This document shows, piece by piece, positions 9,608 to 18,937 of a stretch of DNA of 64,000 nucleotides. A program made the position numbers and the translations under genes. This stretch comes from Pseudooceanicola endophyticus (GTDB taxonomy: Bacteria > Pseudomonadota > Alphaproteobacteria > Rhodobacterales > Rhodobacteraceae). Position 1 is the stretch's first letter. Every line of letters starts with the position of its first letter. The DNA lies in contig NZ_JAHIAB010000001.1 in NCBI RefSeq assembly GCF_018760365.1, positions 679,131-743,130 of the forward strand. Direction: 5' to 3'. Below the pieces are notes generated by a model, which made no database searches, was not told where the DNA came from, and worked only from the letters and a program-made list of their open reading frames with translations.

Positions 9608-9877
9608 CTACTTCAGCTGGCTGTCCTTCGACCCGCGCCGGTTGATCCCGCCCCGCGCCTGCGGGCGGGCATCGCGTTCCTGCTGGCACTCGATGCACAG
9701 TTTCACCCCCGGAATGGCCAGGCGGCGCTTCTCGGGGATAGGTTCCTCGCAGTCGGCGCAATGGGTCAGGCTTTCGCCCTGCGGTTGCCGCCGGCCCTTC
9801 AGGCGCTGAAGCTCGTCCTGGATCGAGGCCTCGATCTGTTCGTTCACCGCGCCGTCGCGCGACCATCCGCCCGCCAT
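9608..9877 (-). CDS. DksA/TraR-family C4 zinc-finger protein
   Basis: A small protein of 89 residues with the DksA/TraR C4 zinc finger: CADC near residue 40 and CIEC near 62, separated by EEPIPEKRRLAIPGVKL, the family signature. It lacks the long N-terminal coiled coil of full DksA, so it belongs with the short TraR/YbiI-like members. Such proteins may bind the RNA polymerase secondary channel. That role is inferred from the family and not shown here. A zinc-site basic tail (RRGSKDSQ) ends the protein. Confidence 0.85.
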   Translation of the reverse strand: MAGGWSRDGAVNEQIEASIQDELQRLKGRRQPQGESLTHCADCEEPIPEKRRLAIPGVKLCIECQQERDARPQARGGINRRGSKDSQLK

Positions 9878-10019
9878 GGCATCCCTCCGCCGGAACCCGT
9901 CTGTCGATGACGGTTATGTAAAGATCCCGGCCCGCAGTTTCAAAGCCCCCCTCCGCGCTTTGCAAGGGCGCCCTTTCGCCTTACGGTGCCCGCAGCCCGA
10001 AATTCCGGACCCTGCACAG

Positions 10020-10715
10020 ATGACCATCGCCCCCCCGCCCCAAACGCCCTTCGATCTGGTGATCTTCGACTGCGACGGCGTGCTGATCGACAGCGAGGTG
10101 ATCTCGGCGCGGATGCTGGTGGCAGAGCTGGCGCTGCGTGGCATCGCCATCGACCTGCCCTATGTCGCGCGGCACTTCCTGGGGCGCAGCTACCCGGTGG
10201 TGATGCAGCAGATCCGGCAGGATTTCGGCGTCACCCTGACCGCCGACTTCGAGGCCGACTACCGCAACCGCCTGATCGCCGCCTTCGAGTCCGAGCTGCG
10301 CATCATGCCCGGCGTGCGCGCCGCGATCGAGGGGCTGCGGGTGCCCTACATGCTGGCGACCAGCTCATCTCCGCGGCGGCTGGAAAGTTCGCTGCGCATC
10401 GTCGGGCTGTCCGATCTGTTTGCCGGGCGCTGCGTGACCGCCTCCGAGGTGGCCCATGGCAAGCCCGCGCCCGACCTCTTCCTGCATGCCGCCGCGAAGG
10501 CCGGTGCCGATCCCGCCCGCTGTCTGGTGATCGAGGACAGCCTGCCGGGCCTGCGCGCGGGGCTGGCCGCCGGCATGACCACCTGGCAGTTCACCGGCGG
10601 CAGCCACCTGAAGGGGCTCGACCTGCCGCTGCCCGACGACATTGCCCCGCATCACCGCTTCGACGATTTCAACCGCTTCCTCGACCAGCCCGCCCGCTGC
10701 GGGCAGGAGGCGTGA
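10020..10715 (+). CDS. HAD-superfamily phosphatase, subfamily IA
   Basis: A phosphatase of 231 residues acting on a small phosphorylated metabolite. Motif I is FDCDGVLIDSE near residue 14, motif II the TSSSP stretch near 115, motif III KPAPDLF near 155 with IEDS as motif IV. The cap sits between motif I and II. It resembles beta-phosphoglucomutase or sugar-phosphatase relatives. The next gene, a sugar-responsive regulator, begins 1 base after its stop, so it is probably co-expressed with the polyol locus and acts on a sugar or polyol phosphate. That role is inferred. Confidence 0.88.
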   Translation: MTIAPPPQTPFDLVIFDCDGVLIDSEVISARMLVAELALRGIAIDLPYVARHFLGRSYPVVMQQIRQDFGVTLTADFEADYRNRLIAAFESELRIMPGVRAAIEGLRVPYMLATSSSPRRLESSLRIVGLSDLFAGRCVTASEVAHGKPAPDLFLHAAAKAGADPARCLVIEDSLPGLRAGLAAGMTTWQFTGGSHLKGLDLPLPDDIAPHHRFDDFNRFLDQPARCGQEA

Positions 10716-10716
10716 C

Positions 10717-11676
10717 ATGGCGACCCTGCCCCCCGAAGACCGCGATGCCTCGGCCCGCGACCTGGCCGCCCGCGCTGCCTGGCTGTCATTCGTCGGCGGC
10801 CTGACCCAGGACCAGATCGCGACCGAACTCGGGATCTCGCGCCAGCGGGCGCAGCGGCTGGTGGCGCGTGCCGGTCAGGAAGGGCTGATCCGCGTCCGCA
10901 TCGAACACCCGATCGCCGCCTGCCTTGAGCTGGAGCGCGCCCTGAAGGCCCGCTTCGGGCTGGCGCAGGCCTGGGTTTCGCCCTCTCTGGGGGACGGGGC
11001 CGATCCGATGCAGGGGCTCGCGCGTTTCACCGCCCCGGTGCTGGAACGCATGTTCGCGACCGAACCGGGCCGCACCTTCGCCCTTGGCACCGGGCGCACC
11101 CTGCGCATGGTCGTGGACCAGATGAGCCCGCTGGAAGGCGCCCACAACCGGCTGGTGTCGCTGATCGGCAACGTGGCGCCCGACGGCTCGGCCTCCTTCT
11201 TCGAGGTGATCATGCGCTTTGCCGAGATCACCGGGGCCAAGCACTACCCGATGTCGATCCCCGTCGCCGCCCGCAACCGCGAAGAGCTGGAGCTGTTCCG
11301 CTCTCTGCCCCATGTGCGGGCCGCGCGCGATCTGGCACAGTCCGCCGATCTGGCCATCGTCGGTATCGGCCAGATGTCCGACAATGCCCCGCTGCATGTC
11401 GACGGCTTCCTGAGCGCCGAGGAACTGGCCGATCTTCAGGCCGCCGGTGCCGTGGGCGAGATCTGCGGCCATGTCTACGACAGCGAGGGGCGCTACCTCG
11501 ATCACCCGATCAACCAGCGCGTCACCGGCGTGCAGGTCCCGACGGGGGACATGCCGGTCTATGCAGTGGCCTGCGGAGCGACTAAGATGCCGGGACTGCG
11601 GGCGGCGCTGAAGGGCCATCTGCTGCACGGTCTCTTCGTGGACGAACTCTCGGCCCGGGCGCTCCTCACCGCCTGA
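10717..11676 (+). CDS. smoC: SorC/DeoR-type sugar-binding transcriptional regulator
   Basis: A regulator of 319 residues. The N-terminal HTH (LTQDQIATELGISRQRAQRLV, residues about 30-50, split here for reading) is followed by a SorC-type sugar-phosphate-binding domain with ALGTGRTLRMVVD near 125 and an effector loop further on. It lies directly upstream of, and in the same direction as, the smoEFGK-mtlK operon. It is the obvious candidate to bind the palindromes at 11789-11821. The symbol follows position and family only. Confidence 0.88.
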   Translation: MATLPPEDRDASARDLAARAAWLSFVGGLTQDQIATELGISRQRAQRLVARAGQEGLIRVRIEHPIAACLELERALKARFGLAQAWVSPSLGDGADPMQGLARFTAPVLERMFATEPGRTFALGTGRTLRMVVDQMSPLEGAHNRLVSLIGNVAPDGSASFFEVIMRFAEITGAKHYPMSIPVAARNREELELFRSLPHVRAARDLAQSADLAIVGIGQMSDNAPLHVDGFLSAEELADLQAAGAVGEICGHVYDSEGRYLDHPINQRVTGVQVPTGDMPVYAVACGATKMPGLRAALKGHLLHGLFVDELSARALLTA

Positions 11677-11766
11677 GCCCGTCCCAAGCGTCTGAAAAGA
11701 TTAACCCTCCCTTAAAATTACGGCCCCACCCTGGGACCGGGCCAACCGACACGCGCGGGAAGTGTC

Positions 11767-11821
11767 TTGACTCTTCCTTAGCGATAGTTGAGCATTGGCT
11801 CATGTGCTGAGCAATTGCTCA
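11767..11821 (+). promoter_or_regulatory. Polyol operon operator pair and possible promoter
   Basis: Two 14-bp palindromic sites lie just before smoE: TGAGCATTGGCTCA at 11789-11802, which is imperfect, and TGAGCAATTGCTCA at 11808-11821, which is perfect. Their centres are 19 bases apart, about two helical turns, as expected for a multimeric SorC-type regulator. A TTGACT at 11767-11772 is a possible -35; the -10 would then fall inside the first palindrome but is poor in sequence. Confidence 0.65.
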
Positions 11822-11840
11822 CATGACATGGGAGGATATC

Positions 11841-13154
11841 ATGACAAGCACACTCCGCGCCCTTCTGGGGGCGTGCGCCGTTTCCGCGTTGTCCGTGGCC
11901 GCTCAGGCCGAGACCATCACGGTCGCCACCGTCAACAACGGCGACATGATCCGCATGCAGGGTCTGATGGACGACTTCAAAGCCAAGCATCCCGACATCG
12001 ACGTGGAATGGGTCACCCTGGAGGAGAACGTCCTGCGCCAGCGCGTCACCCAGGACATCGCCACCAAGGGCGGCCAGTTCGACGTGATGACCATCGGCAC
12101 CTACGAGGTCCCGATCTGGGGCGAGCGCGGCTGGCTGGTCTCGCTCGACGACATGCCGGCCGCCTGGGATGCCGACGACCTGCTGCCGGCGATCCGCGGC
12201 GGCCTGACCATGGACGGGCACCTCTATGCGGCGCCCTTCTACGGCGAAAGCTCCATGGTGATGTATCGCAAGGACCTGATGGAGAAGGCAGGTCTGGAGA
12301 TGCCCGAAGCCCCCACCTGGGACTTCATCGCCAAGGCCGCCGCCGCCATGACCGACAAGGACGCAGAGGTCTACGGCATCTGCCTGCGCGGCAAGGCCGG
12401 CTGGGGAGAGAACATGGCCTTCCTGACCGCCATGGCCAACAGCTTTGGCGCCCGCTGGTTCGACATGGACTGGAAGCCGCAGTTCGACACCGAGGCCTGG
12501 AAGACCACGCTCGACACCTATCTGGACCTGATGAACAACTACGGGCCCCCGGGGGCGTCCGGCAACGGTTTCAACGAGAACCTCGCGCTGTTCCAGACCG
12601 GCAAGTGCGGCATGTGGATCGACGCCACGGTCGCCGCGTCCTTCGTGACCAACCCCAAGGACAGCAAGGTTGCCGACCAGGTGGGCTTTGCCCTGGCGCC
12701 CGATGCGGGCAAGGGCAAGCGGGGCAACTGGCTCTGGGCCTGGAACCTCGGCATTCCCGCCGGCACCAAGCACGAGGCCGCCGCCAAGACCTTCGTGGAA
12801 TGGGCCACCTCCAAGGAATACACCGAACTGGTCGCTTCCAAGGAAGGCTGGGCCAACGTGCCGCCGGGCACCCGGACGTCCCTCTATGAGAACCCCGAGT
12901 ACCAGAAGGCCGCGCCCTTCGCGAAGATGACGCTCGACTCGATCAATGCCGCCGATCCGCAGAACCCGACCGTGGACCCCGTGCCCTATGTCGGCGTGCA
13001 GTTCGTCGCCATCCCCGAGTTCCAGGGCATCGGCACCGCCGTCGGCCAGCAGTTCTCGGCCGCGCTGGCGGGCCAGGTCAGCGCGGAGCAGGCGCTGCAA
13101 AGCGCGCAGTCCCTGACCGAGCGCGAGATGAAGAAAGCCGGCTACTACAAGTAA
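11841..13154 (+). CDS. smoE: Polyol ABC transporter substrate-binding protein SmoE-like
   Basis: The periplasmic binding protein of a CUT1 ABC importer for sorbitol, mannitol or related polyols. It has 437 residues. I chose the ATG at 11841, which follows GGGAGGATATC; a slightly earlier in-frame ATG has no ribosome site. The signal peptide ends near SVAAQA-ET. The fold is that of family 1 sugar-binding proteins (YAAPFYGESSMVMYRKDL near residue 135, where an aromatic and basic cluster contacts ligand). Permease, ATPase and mannitol dehydrogenase genes follow, which supports the polyol call. Confidence 0.92.
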   Translation: MTSTLRALLGACAVSALSVAAQAETITVATVNNGDMIRMQGLMDDFKAKHPDIDVEWVTLEENVLRQRVTQDIATKGGQFDVMTIGTYEVPIWGERGWLVSLDDMPAAWDADDLLPAIRGGLTMDGHLYAAPFYGESSMVMYRKDLMEKAGLEMPEAPTWDFIAKAAAAMTDKDAEVYGICLRGKAGWGENMAFLTAMANSFGARWFDMDWKPQFDTEAWKTTLDTYLDLMNNYGPPGASGNGFNENLALFQTGKCGMWIDATVAASFVTNPKDSKVADQVGFALAPDAGKGKRGNWLWAWNLGIPAGTKHEAAAKTFVEWATSKEYTELVASKEGWANVPPGTRTSLYENPEYQKAAPFAKMTLDSINAADPQNPTVDPVPYVGVQFVAIPEFQGIGTAVGQQFSAALAGQVSAEQALQSAQSLTEREMKKAGYYK

Positions 13155-13170
13155 CCCCTCCGCCCCTTCG

Positions 13171-13195
13171 CAGGCCCGGGCACGACCCGGGCCTG
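13171..13195 (+). terminator. mRNA hairpin after smoE
   Basis: CAGGCCCGGG at 13171-13180 pairs perfectly with CCCGGGCCTG at 13186-13195 across a 5-base loop, with no T-run. In binding-protein operons such a hairpin often protects the 5' message and lowers downstream expression. I read it that way, as an attenuator or stabiliser. Confidence 0.6.
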
Positions 13196-13227
13196 TCTGC
13201 CCCGCGGAAAAAGTCCCGAGACCCCCG

Positions 13228-14100
13228 ATGGCCACGAAACATTCACGTGCCGCCGCGCGGCTCATGATCTCACCGGCGGTGCTTCTGCTGCTCGCCTGGA
13301 TGATCATACCGCTGGCGATGACCCTGTATTTCTCCTTCCTGAGCTACAACCTGATGTCGCCCGGGATGGAACGCTGGATCGGCTTCACCAATTACCAGTA
13401 CTTCCTGACCGATCCCGCCTTCTTCGCCGCCCTGACCAACACCATCCTGCTGGTCGTCGGCGTGCTGATCGTCACCGTGATCGGCGGCACCCTCTTCGCC
13501 CTGCTGCTGGACCAGCCCTTCTTCGGACAGGGGATCGTGCGGATCATGGTGATCGCGCCCTTCTTCGTCATGCCAACCGTCTCGGCGCTGGTGTGGAAGA
13601 ACATGTTCATGAACCCGGTGAACGGGCTTTTCGCGCATCTCTTCAAGGCGCTCGGCCTGCAACCCTTCGATTTCCTGGCCCAGGCGCCGCTGGCCTCGAT
13701 CATCGGGATCGTCAGCTGGCAGTGGCTGCCCTTCGCCACGCTGATCCTGCTGACCGCGCTGCAATCGCTGGACCAGGAACAGCTGGAGGCCGCCGAGATG
13801 GACGGCGCGCCCTGGCTCAGCCGGTTCATCCACATCATGCTGCCCCACCTGGCGCGCGCCATCACCGTGGTGATCCTGATCCAGACGATCTTCCTGCTGT
13901 CGATCTTCGCCGAGATCCTGGTGACCACCAACGGCGGTCCGGGCACGGCCTCCACCAACCTCACCTACCTCATCTACATGCAGTCGCTGCTGCAGTTCGA
14001 TGTGGGCGGGGGATCTGCCGGGGGCGTCGTCGCCATCATCCTGGCCAATATCGTCGCGATCTTCCTGATGCGGATGATCGGCAAGAACCTGGAGGCCTGA
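13228..14100 (+). CDS. smoF: Polyol ABC transporter permease SmoF-like
   Basis: The first membrane subunit of the CUT1 importer, MalF type, with 290 residues and six predicted helices. The EAA motif that contacts the ATPase reads EAAEMDGAPWLSRFIHIMLP near residue 190. The first helix starts at about residue 13 (MISPAVLLLLAWMIIPLA). The gene follows smoE after the hairpin at 13171, and its stop is only 3 bases before smoG, so the permeases are made together. Confidence 0.94.
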   Translation: MATKHSRAAARLMISPAVLLLLAWMIIPLAMTLYFSFLSYNLMSPGMERWIGFTNYQYFLTDPAFFAALTNTILLVVGVLIVTVIGGTLFALLLDQPFFGQGIVRIMVIAPFFVMPTVSALVWKNMFMNPVNGLFAHLFKALGLQPFDFLAQAPLASIIGIVSWQWLPFATLILLTALQSLDQEQLEAAEMDGAPWLSRFIHIMLPHLARAITVVILIQTIFLLSIFAEILVTTNGGPGTASTNLTYLIYMQSLLQFDVGGGSAGGVVAIILANIVAIFLMRMIGKNLEA

Positions 14101-14103
14101 GCC

Positions 14104-14934
14104 ATGGCACGTGCTGTTTCGACCAGACGCAAGGTCTTCACCACCGCCCTCGCCTGGGGGCTGGGGCTGGCGATCTTCTTCCCGATCTTCTGGACCGTCC
14201 TGACCTCGTTCAAGACCGAGGCCGAGGCGATCGCCGACCCGCCGCTGTGGGTCAACTTCCACTGGACGCTGGAGAATTACGTCACCGTGCAGGAGCGTTC
14301 GGACTATTTCCGGCACTTCTGGAACTCGGTCGTGATCTCGGTCGGATCGACCCTGGTGGGGCTGATCATCGCGGTGCCGGCAGCCTGGGCCATGGCCTTC
14401 GTGCCCGGCAAGCGCACCAAGGACGTGCTGATGTGGATGCTCTCGACCAAGATGCTGCCGCCCGTCGGCGTGCTGGTGCCGCTCTACCTGATCTTCCGCA
14501 ACCTCGGCCTGCTGGACACCAGGACCGGGCTGGTGATCGTGCTGACGCTGATCAACCTGCCGATCATCATCTGGATGCTCTACACCTACTTCAAGGAAAT
14601 CCCCGTCGACATTCTGGAAGCCGCCCGGATGGACGGCGCCGGCCTGCGCAACGAGATCCTTTACGTGCTGACGCCGATGGCGGTGCCGGGGATCGCCTCC
14701 ACGCTGCTTCTGAACATCATCCTGGCGTGGAATGAGGCCTTCTGGACCCTCAACCTGACGGCCGCCAAGGCCGCCCCCCTCACGGCCTTCATCGCCAGCT
14801 ATTCCAGCCCCGAGGGCCTTTTCTACGCCAAGCTCTCGGCCGCCTCGACCATGGCGATCGCGCCGATCCTGATCATGGGCTGGTTCAGCCAGAAACAACT
14901 TGTCCGCGGCCTGACCTTCGGCGCGGTGAAATAG
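14104..14934 (+). CDS. smoG: Polyol ABC transporter permease SmoG-like
   Basis: The second membrane subunit, MalG type, with 276 residues. The EAA loop reads [20 protein letters not shown] near residue 175. Six helices are visible, with the first at 15-35 ([19 protein letters not shown]). It pairs with SmoF to form the channel. The ATPase gene follows after 10 bases. Confidence 0.94.
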   Translation: MARAVSTRRKVFTTALAWGLGLAIFFPIFWTVLTSFKTEAEAIADPPLWVNFHWTLENYVTVQERSDYFRHFWNSVVISVGSTLVGLIIAVPAAWAMAFVPGKRTKDVLMWMLSTKMLPPVGVLVPLYLIFRNLGLLDTRTGLVIVLTLINLPIIIWMLYTYFKEIPVDILEAARMDGAGLRNEILYVLTPMAVPGIASTLLLNIILAWNEAFWTLNLTAAKAAPLTAFIASYSSPEGLFYAKLSAASTMAIAPILIMGWFSQKQLVRGLTFGAVK

Positions 14935-14944
14935 GAACGAAACG

Positions 14945-15949
14945 ATGGGACGCATCACACTCGACAAGGTACGCAAGGCCTTCGGCCCCGTGGAAGTCAT
15001 TCCGCCGCTGGACCTGACCATCGAGGATGGCGAATTCGTCGTCTTCGTCGGCCCCTCGGGCTGCGGGAAATCCACCCTGCTGCGGCTGATCGCCGGGCTG
15101 GAGGATGTCTCGGGCGGGGAAATCCGCATCGACCGGGTCGATGCCACCACCCTGCCCCCCGCCAAACGCGGCCTCGCCATGGTGTTCCAGAGCTACGCGC
15201 TCTATCCGCACATGTCGGTGCGCAAGAACATCGCCTTCCCGATGAAGATGGCGGGCGTGCCGAAGGACGAACAGGACCGCCGGATCGAGGCCGCCGCGAA
15301 GGCGCTGAACCTGACGGACTATCTGGACCGGCGTCCGGGGCAGCTTTCGGGCGGGCAGCGCCAGCGGGTCGCCATCGGGCGGGCCATCGTGCGCGAACCC
15401 TCGGCCTTCCTCTTCGACGAGCCGCTCTCGAATCTCGATGCCGCGCTCAGGGTCGGGATGCGGCTGGAAATCTCGGAGCTGCACGCGCGGCTGAAGACCA
15501 CGATGGTCTACGTGACCCACGATCAGGTGGAGGCCATGACCATGGCCGACAAGATCGTCGTGCTGCGCGCCGGACGCATCGAACAGGTCGGCGCCCCGCT
15601 GGAGCTGTACCAGAGCCCGCGCAACACCTTCGTCGCGGGGTTCATCGGCTCTCCGAAGATGAACCTGATCGAGGGGCCCGAGGCCGCGCGCCACGACGCC
15701 CACACCATCGGCGTGCGCCCCGAACACATCGCCGTCTCGACCGAGGGCGGCCAGTGGCAGGGCCGCGTCGGGGTCAGCGAGCACCTGGGCTCGGACACCT
15801 TCCTGCATGTCCACGACACCGGGCTGGCCGAGGCGCTGACCGTGCGCGTCGGCGGCGAGGTCGCGCTGCACCAGGGCGATACCGTCTGGCTGAGCCCCGA
15901 GGCCGACAAGATCCACCGCTTCGACGCCGACGGGCTGCGGATCGGCTGA
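14945..15949 (+). CDS. smoK: Polyol ABC transporter ATP-binding protein SmoK-like
   Basis: The cytoplasmic ATPase of the importer, 334 residues, MalK/UgpC type. Walker A is GPSGCGKST near residue 37, the Q loop FQSYALYP, the signature LSGGQRQR near 135, Walker B FLFDEP and the switch histidine in VTHDQ. The C-terminal region from about 240 is a TOBE regulatory domain, slightly shorter than in E. coli MalK. Some members of this family serve several transporters, so the subunit may be shared. Confidence 0.95.
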   Translation: MGRITLDKVRKAFGPVEVIPPLDLTIEDGEFVVFVGPSGCGKSTLLRLIAGLEDVSGGEIRIDRVDATTLPPAKRGLAMVFQSYALYPHMSVRKNIAFPMKMAGVPKDEQDRRIEAAAKALNLTDYLDRRPGQLSGGQRQRVAIGRAIVREPSAFLFDEPLSNLDAALRVGMRLEISELHARLKTTMVYVTHDQVEAMTMADKIVVLRAGRIEQVGAPLELYQSPRNTFVAGFIGSPKMNLIEGPEAARHDAHTIGVRPEHIAVSTEGGQWQGRVGVSEHLGSDTFLHVHDTGLAEALTVRVGGEVALHQGDTVWLSPEADKIHRFDADGLRIG

Positions 15950-16007
15950 CACCCCCCGGGGGCGGCCCGCCGCCCCCTTCCCGGAACCGCTTTACGGTAG
16001 ATTTCTG

Positions 16008-17474
16008 ATGAAACTGTCCAACGCCACCCTCAAGGATCTGCCCGACGGGATCGAGGGCCCGTCCTATGACCGGGCCGCGCTGAGCGCCGGCATCGTGCAT
16101 ATCGGGCTGGGCAACTTCCACCGCGCGCACCAGTCCTGGTACCTGCACCGGCTGATGCAGCAGGGCCTGGCCCATGACTGGGCGATCCTGGGCGCGGGCG
16201 TGCGCCCCTACGACGCCGCCATGCGCGACCGTCTGGCCGCCCAGGACTACATGACCACCCTGATCGAGCTGGACCCCGAGGGCAGCCGCGCCGAGGTCGT
16301 GGGATCGATGATCGGCTACCTGCCCATCGAGGACGGCAATGCCCCCCTGATCGCCGCCATGGCCGATCCGGCGATCCGCATCGTCGCGCTGACGGTGACC
16401 GAGGGCGGCTATTACATCGACCCGGTGACCAAGGGCTTCCACGCCGATCACCCCGACATGGTGCATGACGCGGCCCATCCCGACAGCCCCCGCACCGCCT
16501 TCGGGGCGATGATCGCGGCGCTTAAGATCCGCCGCGACGCCGGCACCGGCCCCTTCACCGGGCAAAGCTGCGACAACCTTCAGGGCAACGGCGCGATCCT
16601 GCGCCAGACGCTGGTGTCGCTGGCGCGCCTGTCGGACCCTGAGCTTGCCGACTGGATCGACAGGCACTGCACCTTCCCCAATTCGATGGTCGACTGCATC
16701 GTCCCCGCCACCGGCCCGAAGGAACTGGAGCTGGTGCGGACCTTCGGGATCGAGGACGCCGCCCCCGTCACCCACGAGAACTTTCGCCAATGGGTGATCG
16801 AGGACACTTTCTGCGCCGGTCGCCCCGACTGGGACCGCGCCGGGGCCACTTTCTCGGACGACGTGCATGCCTACGAGACGATGAAGATCCGCATCCTCAA
16901 CGGTGGCCACCAGGTGATCGCCGATGTCGGAGAGGTGCTGTCGGTCGAAACCATCTCGGGCTGCATGGCGCATCCGCTGATCGGCCCCTTCTTCGAGAAG
17001 GTCGAACGAGAGGAGATCCTGCCCCATGTCCACGCCGTTCCGGGCTTTACCCCCGAACAGTACCTGGAGCTGATCCGCACCCGCTTCTCGAACCCGAAGA
17101 TCGTCGACACGACGCGGCGGGTGGCTTTCGATGGCTCCTCCCGGCACCCGGGCTTCATCCTGCCATCGGTGCGCGAGGGGCTGAAGGCGGGCCTGCCGGT
17201 CGAGGGGCTGGCGCTGGTTTCGGCGGCCTGGGCGCGCTACTGCACCGGCACCCGCGAGGACGGCAGCACGGTCGCGCGGAACGATCCGTTCTGGGCCGAC
17301 CTCCAGCCGCGCGCCGTCGCGGCGGCGGACAATCCGCAGCTCTGGCTGGAGAACCGGGTGCTTTACGGCGAGCTGGCCGACACCCCCGGATTCGCCGAGC
17401 CCTTCGCGCGCTGGATGAAGATCCTCACCGCCGGCGGCACCGAGGCCGCGCTGCGCAGCTACCTGGGCGTCTGA
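16008..17474 (+). CDS. mtlK: Mannitol 2-dehydrogenase
   Basis: Oxidises D-mannitol to D-fructose with NAD; relatives also use arabitol or sorbitol. The 488 residues match the polyol-specific long-chain dehydrogenase family. The NAD-binding N-terminus reads IVHIGLGNFHRAHQ, and the catalytic signature KIRILNGGH near residue 295 carries the lysine, asparagine and histidine of the active site. It is the last gene of the smo operon and is followed by a terminator. The sorbitol dehydrogenase (smoS) found between smoK and mtlK in related bacteria is absent here: only 58 bases separate the two genes. Confidence 0.94.
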   Translation: MKLSNATLKDLPDGIEGPSYDRAALSAGIVHIGLGNFHRAHQSWYLHRLMQQGLAHDWAILGAGVRPYDAAMRDRLAAQDYMTTLIELDPEGSRAEVVGSMIGYLPIEDGNAPLIAAMADPAIRIVALTVTEGGYYIDPVTKGFHADHPDMVHDAAHPDSPRTAFGAMIAALKIRRDAGTGPFTGQSCDNLQGNGAILRQTLVSLARLSDPELADWIDRHCTFPNSMVDCIVPATGPKELELVRTFGIEDAAPVTHENFRQWVIEDTFCAGRPDWDRAGATFSDDVHAYETMKIRILNGGHQVIADVGEVLSVETISGCMAHPLIGPFFEKVEREEILPHVHAVPGFTPEQYLELIRTRFSNPKIVDTTRRVAFDGSSRHPGFILPSVREGLKAGLPVEGLALVSAAWARYCTGTREDGSTVARNDPFWADLQPRAVAAADNPQLWLENRVLYGELADTPGFAEPFARWMKILTAGGTEAALRSYLGV

Positions 17475-17511
17475 GCCCCTCCTCCAACGCCGCAAAAATG
17501 ATCATTTTACG

Positions 17512-17554
17512 GGCCGTCCCGCGCCGCCGCCCGGGACGGCCCGAAGCTTTTTTG
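17512..17554 (+). terminator. Rho-independent terminator of the smo-mtlK operon
   Basis: GGGCCGTCCC at 17512-17521 pairs with GGGACGGCCC at 17534-17543, followed by GAAGC and six T. Confidence 0.88.
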
Positions 17555-17729
17555 CCCCGATACGTGCATGTTCACATTCGGTTCCGCATGTCACCCGGCG
17601 GGAACCGGCAAGTTTCCTCCGATCACGAAAATGAACGCTTTGTTTCGCGGCAGTGATCGGGTCATGGTGCCCTCGGACCTCGTGGGGAACATTGCGGGGC
17701 CGGGACAGTGGGAAATATCGAGGGAATTC

Positions 17730-18284
17730 ATGAGCGTGAAAAGCGCCCACGCGCGCCGGTTCGGCCTGCCGGCAGCCTGTGCTATGTTGTTGCTGACGGC
17801 CGCATGCACCACTCCGCACAATACCACCCAGGACATTCCGAGCATTGATCAGGACCGCAAGGCCCTGGCCTTCGCCGAGGTCAAGGACCTGCAGACGCGC
17901 GGCCAGCGCGTCTGGTGCGTGCCCTTCGCGCGCAACATCAGCGGCATCGACATCTACGGCGACGCCCGGACCTGGTGGAACCAGGCCAAGGCCGCGCTGT
18001 TCCCGCAGGACAACAAGCCCCAGATCGGGGCGGTGATGACCTTCAAGCCCACGAAGCGCATGCCCCTGGGGCACGTGGCGGTGGTCTCCAAGGTCGTCTC
18101 CGATCGCGAGATCCTCGTGGACCATGCCAACTGGCACAAGAACAGGATCTCCATGAACATGCGCGTCGTGGACGTGTCGAAGAAGAACGACTGGTCCGCC
18201 GTGCGTCTGGAAAGCAACCCCGGCACGCTTGGTTCGGTCTACCCGGTCGAAGGCTTCATCCTGCCCCAGCAGGCCGACAGCTAA
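17730..18284 (+). CDS. CHAP-domain lipoprotein (predicted peptidoglycan amidase)
   Basis: A predicted cell-wall hydrolase of 184 residues, tethered to a membrane. The ATG at 17730 follows GAGGGAATTC and gives a signal peptide ending in lipobox LTAAC. The CHAP domain covers about 55-175: catalytic cysteine in WCVPFARN, then DARTWW, PQIGAVMTF, the catalytic histidine in LGHVAVVSKV and a polar residue in VDHANW. CHAP enzymes cut peptide or amide bonds in peptidoglycan. It is a single-gene unit downstream of a terminator. The physiological target is unknown. Confidence 0.87.
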   Translation: MSVKSAHARRFGLPAACAMLLLTAACTTPHNTTQDIPSIDQDRKALAFAEVKDLQTRGQRVWCVPFARNISGIDIYGDARTWWNQAKAALFPQDNKPQIGAVMTFKPTKRMPLGHVAVVSKVVSDREILVDHANWHKNRISMNMRVVDVSKKNDWSAVRLESNPGTLGSVYPVEGFILPQQADS

Positions 18285-18305
18285 GCCCCCCTTCCCCACA
18301 TGTGC

Positions 18306-18331
18306 CCCGGCAGCCCGTCCCGGCTGCCGGG
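18306..18331 (+). terminator. Hairpin after the CHAP lipoprotein gene
   Basis: CCCGGCAGC at 18306-18314 pairs perfectly with GCTGCCGGG at 18323-18331. A weak T content follows (CCTGTTCCTT), so termination is possible but not certain. Confidence 0.5.
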
Positions 18332-18462
18332 CCTGTTCCTTCGCGGCCCCTGCCGCGGCGTTCCCCCGGGCCGCAAGGGCGCTGATGCGGGCGCGCGCTC
18401 TGGCCCCTCCCGGCGTTCCCTGACAGCGTGCCGCCACGCCCAGATGCCCGGAGATCCGCCCG

Positions 18463-18933
18463 ATGAACCTCTTCTACCTCGTGATGGCGCTTTGCGCCGG
18501 GTCCATGCTGTCGGTGCAGGCGGCGGTCAACAGTCGCCTCGGCGCGGGCCTGGGCGGGCAGCCCCTGGTCGCGGCCTTCGTCAGCTTCGCGGTCGGCACG
18601 GTCTTCCTGGGCGTGGTGGCCCTGCTGAAGGCCGACTGGCAGCCGGTGGCCTCGGGGCTGGGGCAGCAGGGCTGGTGGCGCTTTACCGGCGGCGTGCTGG
18701 GGGCCTGCTTCCTGTTCACCTCGGTCTTCCTTGCGCCCAGGCTGGGCGTGACCAACGCGATGTTCCTGTTCATCATCGGCCAGCTGTGCGCCGGGATGCT
18801 GATCGACGGGCTGGGGCTGATCCAGATGCCGGTGCGCCCGCTGCACTGGTGGAAATTCGCGGGCCTGGCGATCATGCTCGGGGGGCTGGTGCTGTTCACC
18901 TTCGGGGACCGCTTCTTCCGGTCCTGGAACTGA
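18463..18933 (+). CDS. DMT family small permease (YdcZ/DUF606 type)
   Basis: An inner membrane protein of 156 residues with five hydrophobic helices. The family motif SVQAAVNSRLG near residue 18 and the following FVSFAVGTVFL identify the short drug/metabolite transporter relatives, which work as dimers. The product ends 4 bases before the stop of the convergent kpsT gene. The substrate is unknown. Confidence 0.85.
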   Translation: MNLFYLVMALCAGSMLSVQAAVNSRLGAGLGGQPLVAAFVSFAVGTVFLGVVALLKADWQPVASGLGQQGWWRFTGGVLGACFLFTSVFLAPRLGVTNAMFLFIIGQLCAGMLIDGLGLIQMPVRPLHWWKFAGLAIMLGGLVLFTFGDRFFRSWN

Positions 18934-18937
18934 GGCC

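Noticed and set aside
15950..16007. Looked for a remnant of sorbitol dehydrogenase between smoK and mtlK
   Set aside because: Only 58 bases are present, with no recognisable short-chain dehydrogenase sequence.
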